Of a stretch of DNA of 64,000 nt, positions 54,385 to 62,700 are shown one piece after another (positions within the stretch are counted from its first letter, which is position 1; each line of letters opens with the position of its first letter). The notes under the pieces were generated by a model that saw nothing but the letters and a program-made list of their open reading frames with translations, searched no databases and was not told the origin of the DNA. The position numbers and the translations under genes were made by a program. Origin of the DNA: Competibacter_A sp037045535 (GTDB lineage: Bacteria; Pseudomonadota; Gammaproteobacteria; Competibacterales; Competibacteraceae); the NCBI GenBank assembly GCA_037045535.1, contig JBAOHI010000027.1, positions 1 through 64,000 of the forward strand. Reading direction: 5' to 3'.

Positions 54385-56301
54385 TTAGTCGGTTCTTCCG
54401 CGCCGAGCGATGTCGGCTTGCAAGAGTTCCGCGAACGCGGGCAGATTCATGACGCCCAAGTCCTTGCCGGCGCGAGTACGCACCGCAATGGTCTCGGTCT
54501 CCATCTCCCGGTCGCCGACGACCAGCAGATAGGGGACACGCTGTAGCGTATGCTCGCGAATTTTAAAGCCGATCTTCTCGTTTCTCAAGTCGCTCTCGAC
54601 GCGGAAACCTTGTTGCATAAGGGTTTTTTCGACCTTGGCGGCGTATTCGGCCTGATGGTCGGTGATATCGAGCACCACGACCTGCACCGGCGCCAGCCAC
54701 GCGGGCAACGCTCCGGCATATTGCTCAATCAAGATGCCGATAAAGCGTTCCAGCGAACCGAGAATTGCTCGGTGCAACATGACCGGCACCCGCTTGCTGC
54801 CATCCTCGGCGATGTAATGTGCATCGAGTCGGCCTGGCATCGAGAAATCCACCTGAATCGTCCCGCACTGCCAGAGCCGATCCAGGCAATCACGCAGCAC
54901 GTACTCGATCTTGGGGCCATAAAAAGCCCCCTCGCCAGGCTTGAGCGTCCACGGTTGCCCGGTGCGGTTTAGCGCCAGCTCCAATGCTGTTTCGGCTTTG
55001 TCCCACACCTCGTCACTGCCGACCCGCTTTTCCGGGCGGGTAGCCAAGGCCAGCTGCACCTCGTTGAAACCAAAATCGGCGTAGACCTGGAACAACAGAT
55101 CCATAAACGCCGACACTTCGGCCTGAATCTGGTCCTCGGTGCAGAAGATATGGGCGTCGTCCTGAACGAAGTTGCGCACCCGCATCAGGCCGTGCAGGGT
55201 ACCGGACGGTTCGTTGCGATGGCAGGAGCCGAACTCAGCCAGTCGCAGCGGCAGATCCCGGTAGCTCTTCAGACCCTGGTTATAAATTTGAATGTGGCCG
55301 GGGCAGTTCATCGGCTTGATCGCGTAGTCGCGATTTTCCGACGCGGTGGTGAACATATCGGCACGGAACTTGTCCCAGTGCCCCGACCGTTCCCACAGGC
55401 TACGATCCACGATCTGCGGAGTATGGACTTCCTCGTAGCCACGCTCGCGCAACAACTGGCGGATGTAGTTCTGAACTTCGATGTAGACCCGCCAACCCCG
55501 GTCATGCCAGAACACCATGCCGGGCGCTTCTTCCTGGACGTGGAACAGATCGAGCGCCTTGCCAACCCGACGGTGGTCGCGTTTTTCCGCTTCCTCCAGC
55601 CGGTGCAGGTAAGCCTTCAGCGCCTTTTGATCCAGCCAAGCGGTGCCGTAGATGCGCTGGAGCATCTCGTTGCGGGAATCGCCGCGCCAGTAGGCGCCCG
55701 CTACCTTCATCAGCTTGAAGGCTTTGAGCTTGCTGGTTGAGGGCACATGCGGGCCACGGCAGAGGTCGATGAAATCAGCTTGCCGGTACAGCGAGATCGG
55801 TTCGGCCGAGGGAATATCGGCGATAATCTGGGCCTTGTACTCCTCGTCCATGTTTCGGAAGAAAGCCACCGCCTCGTCGCGTGGCATGACCGAACGCTCC
55901 ACCGGAATATCCTGGGCCGCCAGTTCCTCCATCCGCATCTGGATGCGTTCCAGATCCTCGGGCGTAAAAGAGCGCTCGAAGGCAAAATCGTAATAAAAGC
56001 CGTTTTCAATCACTGGGCCAATGGTGACCTGGGCGCTCGGATAGAGCTGCTTAACCGCATGCGCCAACAGATGAGCGCTGGAATGGCGGATGATCTCCAA
56101 GCCTTCCGGATCGCGCTCGGTGATGATCGCCACGGTCGAATCCTGGTCGACAATATGCGAAGTGTCCACCAGCCGGCCATTGACCTTGCCGGCCAGGGCA
56201 GCCTTGGCCAACCCCGGTCCGATCGCGGCGGCGACCTCGCGAATGCTCACCGGCGCATCGAATGCGCGCTGGCTGCCATCGGGGAGCGTGATGATCGGCA
56301 T
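54385..56301 (-). CDS. thrS: Threonyl-tRNA synthetase
   Basis: Class II synthetase of 638 residues (E. coli 642). It has an N-terminal TGS domain (PIITLPDGSQRAFD), an editing domain with HSSAHLLAHAVKQLY, a catalytic core with zinc ligands around KPMNCPGHIQIY and FGSCHRNEPSGTLHGLMRVR, and an anticodon domain. ATG 56301 is chosen; the open frame upstream runs into tRNA-Val. The stop is 18 bases before infC. Confidence 0.97.
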   Translation of the reverse strand: MPIITLPDGSQRAFDAPVSIREVAAAIGPGLAKAALAGKVNGRLVDTSHIVDQDSTVAIITERDPEGLEIIRHSSAHLLAHAVKQLYPSAQVTIGPVIENGFYYDFAFERSFTPEDLERIQMRMEELAAQDIPVERSVMPRDEAVAFFRNMDEEYKAQIIADIPSAEPISLYRQADFIDLCRGPHVPSTSKLKAFKLMKVAGAYWRGDSRNEMLQRIYGTAWLDQKALKAYLHRLEEAEKRDHRRVGKALDLFHVQEEAPGMVFWHDRGWRVYIEVQNYIRQLLRERGYEEVHTPQIVDRSLWERSGHWDKFRADMFTTASENRDYAIKPMNCPGHIQIYNQGLKSYRDLPLRLAEFGSCHRNEPSGTLHGLMRVRNFVQDDAHIFCTEDQIQAEVSAFMDLLFQVYADFGFNEVQLALATRPEKRVGSDEVWDKAETALELALNRTGQPWTLKPGEGAFYGPKIEYVLRDCLDRLWQCGTIQVDFSMPGRLDAHYIAEDGSKRVPVMLHRAILGSLERFIGILIEQYAGALPAWLAPVQVVVLDITDHQAEYAAKVEKTLMQQGFRVESDLRNEKIGFKIREHTLQRVPYLLVVGDREMETETIAVRTRAGKDLGVMNLPAFAELLQADIARRGRTD

Positions 56302-56346
56302 AGCTGCAATACTCTCGATCCACTGATTCGGTTGGGGTGAAACGAT

Positions 56347-56392
56347 AAAGGGCGCACCAAAGCCCTTCTCCACGAAGGAAGGCGCGCCCTTT
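56347..56392 (-). promoter_or_regulatory. Stem-loop in the thrS leader
   Basis: Perfect 9-bp stem AAAGGGCGC (56347-56355) with GCGCCCTTT (56384-56392) around a 28-base region that can form a smaller hairpin. It lies between tRNA-Val and thrS. It could be a processing or terminator element for the tRNA, or an operator for thrS. The downstream T-run is short (TTTATCG). Confidence 0.5.
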
Positions 56393-56429
56393 CTAAAACC
56401 CGTCTGCTCTACGGCACAGGCAAAAAACC

Positions 56430-56506
56430 TGGTAGGCGCGATTGGACTCGAACCAACGACCCCCACCATGTCAAGGTGGTGCTCTAACCAACTGAGCTAC
56501 GCGCCT
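56430..56506 (-). tRNA. tRNA-Val (GAC)
   Basis: 77-base cloverleaf on the minus strand, beginning AGGCGCGTAGCTCAGTTGG. The anticodon stem ACCACC/GGTGGG-like has loop TTGACAT (anticodon GAC). The T-loop is GGTTCGAGTCC, the acceptor closes with CGCGCCT, and CCA is encoded at 56430-56432. It precedes thrS. Confidence 0.95.
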
Positions 56507-56590
56507 AAGCGATTAGGCGGAGAAGATTAACCAATGAGCAGGGAGGTTGGCAAGAGGGAAAACGTTTTTCCCGCTCAAACGTAGCGCCCG

Positions 56591-58069
56591 CTACTCCTCG
56601 ATCCACACCGAGACTGATCCATCCAGACAGCGAAACTCCCCCCAACCCGCCTCGTTGGTGTAAACCGGCTCCTTAACGTGTCCAGTCAGATCCACGAACT
56701 TGGCGTTCGACTTATGGACTTCCATCCACTTGCCACCGCCGGGACCGTCGCTCAGCAGCACGGCCATGGCCTTGGGAAATTCGGCGTTACCGATCCGGGT
56801 CCAGCCGATCCGGTTCCAGTGGTCGAAATAATCGTATTGGGAACCGTGGGCGTAGTGGCGACGAGCGTAGAGGAATTTGTCGATCAGGGTGCGATGGGAA
56901 GGCATCACAATGCGATAGAGTTGACCATCCCGACCTCGATCCTCGTATTCAGCCCCGTAATAGTCGGCGTGAAACACGCAAGGATAGCCTTCTCGCCGTA
57001 GCAGGATCATGGCGTAAGCCAAGGGTTTGAACCAGGGTTCGACCACCGACTCCAGGGCTTGCAGGGGCTGCGAGTCGTGGTTTTCCACGAAAGTCACGGC
57101 CTGATACGGCCGTTGTTGCATGAGGGTATTGTCCAGGATGCGCCGCATGTCGTAATTACCACCCATGCGGCTGGCGAAATGGAAATTGTAGTGCAGCGCC
57201 ACGTCGAACAGGGACATGCGCGGCCCCAGACGGTTCAGATACAGGTGCAGCGCATTGACATCGGGCGACCAGTACTCGCCCACGGCGAACAGCTCACGGC
57301 CGGCGTGCTCCGTCATCTCGTCCAGCCAGTTGGGGAAAAACCAGGCCGCAATGTGCTTGATCGCATCGAGCCGGAAGCCGTCGACCCCGGTGGTGTCGAG
57401 ATACCATTTTCCCCACCGGAGCAGCTCGGCGCGCACCTCTTCGTTCTGGAAGTCGAGATCGCAGCCCATCAGATAGGCAAAATTGCCTCGCTCCAGCGAA
57501 ACGTGATCGTCGAACTGCTTGCCGTCGAACAGGTAGACCATACCCGATTCTCGGGTTTTCGCGTCGTAATCGACGGCGTCGAAGTGTTGCCAGCGCCACT
57601 CGAACGGCGAGTATTGGCCCTTGCGGCCGGGGAAGGTGAAACGGGTGTACACCTCGACTTCTCGCGACTCACCGCGCGGATGCACTCGGTCGTCCTGGAG
57701 GAACGGCACGGCCCGCGCCGTTTCCGCAGCGTCGCCGCCAATGCGGTGGTTGAGCACGGTGTCGGCGTAGATTTGGAGGCCGGCGGCGCGCAACGCGGCG
57801 ATGGCCCGAAGATATTGCTGGCGGGTTCCATACTTGGTGCGAACGGAACCTTTCTGCTCGAATTCACCGAGGTCGTACAGATCATAGACGCCGTAACCAA
57901 CATCTCGATCGCCATCGATTCCCTTGTAGGCAGGCGGCAACCACACACCGGTAAACCCTGCCTGGGCCAGTTCCGCCGCCCGTTCGACCACTTCATCCCA
58001 GAAACTGCCATCGTCCGGAGAATACCAGTGGAAGTACTGCATCATCGTGCCGTTTAACTCGTCGCTCAT
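56591..58069 (-). CDS. amyA: Cytoplasmic alpha-amylase (GH13, AmyA/AmyS type)
   Basis: Hydrolyses internal alpha-1,4 bonds of glycogen or maltodextrin. It has 492 residues and no signal peptide. GH13 regions are ADTVLNH (I), GFRLDAIKHI (II, nucleophile Asp), LFAVGEYW (III, acid Glu) and FVENHDSQ (IV). It begins MSDELNGTMMQYFHWY, typical of the AmyA subgroup. The cytoplasmic location suggests glycogen turnover. It is divergent from the next gene; 58070-58294 should hold both promoters. Confidence 0.93.
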   Translation of the reverse strand: MSDELNGTMMQYFHWYSPDDGSFWDEVVERAAELAQAGFTGVWLPPAYKGIDGDRDVGYGVYDLYDLGEFEQKGSVRTKYGTRQQYLRAIAALRAAGLQIYADTVLNHRIGGDAAETARAVPFLQDDRVHPRGESREVEVYTRFTFPGRKGQYSPFEWRWQHFDAVDYDAKTRESGMVYLFDGKQFDDHVSLERGNFAYLMGCDLDFQNEEVRAELLRWGKWYLDTTGVDGFRLDAIKHIAAWFFPNWLDEMTEHAGRELFAVGEYWSPDVNALHLYLNRLGPRMSLFDVALHYNFHFASRMGGNYDMRRILDNTLMQQRPYQAVTFVENHDSQPLQALESVVEPWFKPLAYAMILLRREGYPCVFHADYYGAEYEDRGRDGQLYRIVMPSHRTLIDKFLYARRHYAHGSQYDYFDHWNRIGWTRIGNAEFPKAMAVLLSDGPGGGKWMEVHKSNAKFVDLTGHVKEPVYTNEAGWGEFRCLDGSVSVWIEE

Positions 58070-58294
58070 GGGGCCCTCCTCAATCGATCCACTGAGCGAG
58101 ATGTATCGTGAAGTCGTCCGCGGCTGTCAAGTCGAATTTACCGGGCGCTGAACGAATTTGCCGGACTTGACCGTCTGTAAGAGATTCAGGTGGCAATATT
58201 TTCGATGTGATAGGATGATTCAAAGCTTATTCACCTTCACTAAAAGACTTTCGATTAATCCCATCTCCACACTCGGGGCACACTGGTGGAACGT

Positions 58295-59410
58295 ATGCGC
58301 GTCCTTTTGTGGTGCTGGGGCCGGCGGGGCGGTGGTCCCCGCTATACCCTTCAAGTAGCACGAGCGCTTGGACGGCTGCCATCCCTCGACCTGCATCTGT
58401 CCCTGTCACGACAATCCGCGCTGTTGGTCGAGACGAAAGCGCTGGGCTTTCCCATTTTTGAAGTCGATACTTACCAGGGATTGCTGTCCGCTGCTTGGCG
58501 AACGCTGATAGTGCCACGAGTCGCGCATCATTTCGCTGCCTATTTGGACGCTCAGCACATCGATCTGGTGCTCTGCACCATGATCCATCCCTGGAGCGGC
58601 TGGGTGGCCCCACGCATCCGCGCACCGGGACGCTCCTACGTTTTCACGGCGCATGACGCAATCCCTCATCCTGGGGATCGCTTCATCGGCTGGAATCCCT
58701 TGATGCGGGCCAATCTGCGCCACGCCGACGGCGTTCTGCTGTTGTCGGAACACGTCCGCGACCAGCTGGTCGCACGCTACCGCTACCCGGTCCAACGGAC
58801 CTGGATCGTGCCCCATGGACCTCTCGCCTTTCCGGGCCAAAAACTCGAAAGCGATCGGCCGGACCGGCCGCAGCGACTGCTGTTCTTCGGTCGCATCCGG
58901 CCTTATAAGGGGCTGTCTCTCTTACTGGAAGCTTTTACTCGCATCGCGGATCGCCACGATCTCTATCTGGCCGTGGTCGGTGGCGGCGAACTGGATGCGC
59001 GAGCCGCTCGCCTGGCCACTCACCCCCGCATTCACTTGGATAACCGGTGGATTCCGGAAAGCGAGGTCGCCGCTATCTTCGCCGCTGCCGATTTGGTGGT
59101 CGTACCCTGCGTGGAAGCAAGCCAGTCGGGCGTGGTCGCCGCCGCTTATGGCATGGGGGTACCGGTGGTAGTCACACCAGTCGGAGGGTTGCGCGAGCAG
59201 GTGACGGTCGGCGAAACCGGCTGGGTCGCCGCCGATACGACGGTCGAGGCGCTGGCCGATGCTATCCTGACTCTGTGCACCGATCGCGCCCTTTATGTCC
59301 GTTGTCGCGCCGGCGCACGGCGGGCGGGCCAGATCGACGATGCCTGGGACGGCATTGCGGAACGGATGGCGACCTTTTTTCAGCGGGTGCGGCGAGAATC
59401 ACCCGCTTAA
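58295..59410 (+). CDS. Glycosyltransferase family 4 protein
   Basis: GT-B fold transferase of 371 residues. The N-terminal domain begins MRVLLWCWGRRGGGPRY. The C-terminal nucleotide-sugar domain has LLFFGRIRPYKGLSLLLEAF, VVGGGELD and DLVVVPCVEASQSGVVAAAYGMG with VTPVGGLRE, the GT4 E-x7-E region (second Glu not conserved). I chose ATG 58295; a GTG three codons upstream is possible. Donor and acceptor are unknown. Confidence 0.85.
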   Translation: MRVLLWCWGRRGGGPRYTLQVARALGRLPSLDLHLSLSRQSALLVETKALGFPIFEVDTYQGLLSAAWRTLIVPRVAHHFAAYLDAQHIDLVLCTMIHPWSGWVAPRIRAPGRSYVFTAHDAIPHPGDRFIGWNPLMRANLRHADGVLLLSEHVRDQLVARYRYPVQRTWIVPHGPLAFPGQKLESDRPDRPQRLLFFGRIRPYKGLSLLLEAFTRIADRHDLYLAVVGGGELDARAARLATHPRIHLDNRWIPESEVAAIFAAADLVVVPCVEASQSGVVAAAYGMGVPVVVTPVGGLREQVTVGETGWVAADTTVEALADAILTLCTDRALYVRCRAGARRAGQIDDAWDGIAERMATFFQRVRRESPA

Positions 59411-59618
59411 CAAACTGCTGCGGGGCTTCTGGAACCGACCGCGAAAGCGCGGTTTCTCTCGCGATGATCGCGATTCCTCCTCCGGTCTGCGATGCTGGCG
59501 ACCAAGGTGCGGGCCAGAGGCGCTAGAATTTCATCGCGGGGTTTTACCGCCACCTCGGGTTCCGAGATGGCGGAACCCGATAATGCTCCAGCTAAAAGGG
59601 CGGAGAGGCCGCCGCCCG

Positions 59619-59642
59619 CCCTCTCCCACGAGCGGGAGAGGG
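59619..59642. repeat. CCCTCTCCC/GGGAGAGGG inverted repeat
   Basis: A 9-bp perfect stem with a six-base loop in the 293-base gene-free stretch between the glycosyltransferase gene and the convergent repeat-protein gene. The sequence looks like a common intergenic REP-type hairpin and could act as a bidirectional terminator. I see nothing else in this gap. Confidence 0.55.
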
Positions 59643-59703
59643 ATAGGGACGATGGCGGTTTTTCTCAATCCTTGGCAGGCCAAAGGCCGCCAGAAACCGC
59701 CCC

Positions 59704-62700
59704 TTAGCCGCGAATTCCCCTCAATCGCAGGATTTGGCCCAGGCAACCCCACATCAGCAGGATCAGCGCCAGCAAAGCAGTCGGCGATAAGGTCGGGACA
59801 TCGACGAATCCCATGGCACCAGCGCTGGCCGTATTGTTGTTCGGGTTGCTGTCGTTGGCAGCGGTTACGTTTGTCGTCATTATCACGCTACCGCTGACTG
59901 GCATGATATAGCTCAGGGTGAGGTTGACCGTTTGTCCGGGGTCGAGAGTGTCCGGTAATCCTGTCACCGTCACCGTTCCTGTCCTGCTGTTGTAGTTGCA
60001 TACTGGAGGACCATCGCACCGGACACCGCTGAGCCCCGGCGGTAGCGCGAGCTGATAGCTGACGCCGGTGGCCGTCACCGAACCCAGATTACCGTAGGTG
60101 ACGCTGATCTGTACCGCGTTGCCCGCTGTAGCGGTGGCGGGTGATCTGATCGTGGTGTAGAGATCGGCGGTGGTCGTAGCGGTAATGGTGGTGCTGGCAG
60201 TGGCGCTATTGTTGGCGGCGTTGCTTTCGGTCGTCTCCGTGCCCACGGTGCTGGTCACTTGCACCGTGCCGCTGGCCGGGGCAGTGTAATTCAGGGTGAG
60301 GTGGACCGTCTGCCCGGTGACAAGACTACTCGGCAAGCCGCAGCCCGTGACCGCACCGGTCCCGCTGTTGTAGCCGCAAACGACACCGTTGTAGCTCACT
60401 GTGATACCGGTCGGCGCACCGGTCAGGACGAGGGTATAGCTCATGCCGGTGGCCGTGGCCGGACCCAGATTGCCGTAGGTGACGCTGGCTTGCACCGCGC
60501 TGCCCGCTGCGGCCGTGGCGGGCGCGGCGACTGTGGTGTAGACATCGGCGGTGGTCGCGGCGCTGATCACGGTGCTATCGATAGCGGTGTTGTTGGTCCC
60601 GTCACCGTCATTGCCAGCGCCTACCGTGGAGGTGACATCGACCGGGCCGGTTGCCGGGGCGATGTAGTGGGCGACCAGCTCGACGATTTGGCCGGGCGCA
60701 AGGGTTGTTGGCAAACCGCAACCGGTGACGGTACCGCCACTGTAAGTGCAGGCCACGCCGTTATAGCTGACCGTTGCACCCGCTGGCAGGGTGAGGGCGT
60801 AAGTCACGGCGGTGGCGTTAGCCGTGCCCAAATTGGTGAATCCGGCGGTGACCGCCACGGTCCCGCCGCCGGTGGCGCTGGGCGGGGCATGGATCCAAGT
60901 GGTGACATCGGCCATCGCGAGGGCTTGGACCGTAGTGCTACCGCTAGCGCTGTTATTGGTCGGCGTTTCACCCGGCGTGGTGGTGGCAATGCTGGATTGC
61001 ACCGTCAAGACAGCCGCTCCGGCGGTGGGAGCAAGGTAGCTCAGCAACACCGTTTCCGTTTGGCCAGGGCTGAGGCTGGTCGGCAAACCGATGAGGGTCA
61101 GCACGCCGGTCGCGCTATCGTAGGTGCAGGTGGCGCCGGCACAACTGATGCCGCTCAGGTTCGGAGGCAAGGTGACGGTATAAGTGACGCCATCGGCGAC
61201 CGCCAAGCCTTGATTGCCAAAAGTCAGCAGTGCGTTGACAGTTCCGCCCGCCGGGATGGTCGCCGGGACGTCCACCGCAGTGTAAACGTCGGGAACACTG
61301 GCCGAAACGACCACCGTGGTGCCGGTGGCAACGTTGTTCGCGGTATTGGTCTCACCTGAAGCGCCGATGTTGGATGTGACGGTTATCGTATCGCCATTGT
61401 TGGCCGGGAGCTTGTAGGTCAGGGTGAGATCGATGCTTTGTCCCGGATCGAGCGTGCCAGGCAGGCCGCAGCCGCTCAGGACATTGCCCGCATAAGTGCA
61501 GAGCACGCCGTTGTTGCGAATCTCGATGTTGGTCGCCGTCCCGGTTCCCGAGAATGTCAGCCCATAGGCCGTGACCGTGGCGGCGTCCGGGCCGAGATTA
61601 GCGTAGGTGATGGGGACGATGACCGTGCTCCCCGGCGCGGCGCTGGCCGGCGGGGCGATCGTGCTGATCACATCCGGCACCGTGGCCGAAGCATTGATCG
61701 CGGTGCTGCCGCTGGCGCTGTTGTTGCCCGCTGCGCCCGGATCTTCGGCGGCGCTCACAGTCGCCGTGACATTGACCGGCCCGTCAGCGGCAGCCGGCGC
61801 GGTGTAGCTCAAAATCAGCCCGACGGTCTGGGCGGGGTCGAGGCTGCTGGGAAGACCGGTGATCGTCACCGTCGTGCCGGCATAGCTGCAACTGATGCCA
61901 CTGCCGGTGCAGGTGACGTTGGTCAGCCCCGGCAGCAGCGCAAGGTTGTACGTCACGCCGGTCGCCGGCGCCGTGCCTAGATTGAGGAAGGTTACGTCTA
62001 CCGCCACCGTGCTGCCCGCCGTAGCAGTGGTCGGGGCGTCCACTAACGCCACCACGTCTGTAACCGCTGGCGCTGGCACCTGCGTGCTGGCGCTGGCGCT
62101 GTTGTTGCCGGGACTGCTGTCGGTGGCAGTGGTACCGATGGTAGATTGCACCGCGAGCGTGCCGGTGGCCGTGGCCGTGTAGCTGAGTACTACCTGTTCA
62201 GTTTGACCCGGATTGAGGTTGGCCGGCAAACCAATTACCGTCACGATGCCTGTATTGCTATCGTAGCTGCACGTCGCGCCGATGCAACCGACGCCGCTCA
62301 AGCCGGCAGGCAAGGTGACGCTGTAGCTCACGCCGGATGCCACTGCGGTCCCTTGGTTGCCGTAGGTCAAGATCGCGTTGACCACCCCGTTTAACGGCGC
62401 ACCCGCCGGTGCGCTAACGGTGGTGTAAACATCCACCGTCGCTGGCGGCAATACGGTAGCCTTTAGCGTGGCTTGGGCGATCTGTCCCTGATCATCGGCG
62501 ACGAGGTAGGGGATGCTGACCGTGCCGATGAAGTCGGTAGCGGGTGTAAAGGTGACAGCGCCAGTGGGAATGCCGTTCGCAATCACCAGAGCGAACGTAC
62601 CTTGGCCAGATACGGTGTAAGTGGTCTGGATTCCGGCAGTGCTCGGATCGAGGTCGAGCGTCGCGGGATCGAGCGTCGCACCATTGCTTGCCGTATCGTT

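Noticed and set aside
60259..61359. Plus-strand open frame of 366 codons opposite the repeat protein, and similar ones to 63615
   Set aside because: The minus-strand frame shows regular DUF11-type repeats. The plus-strand products are arginine/glycine-rich mirror translations of those repeats.
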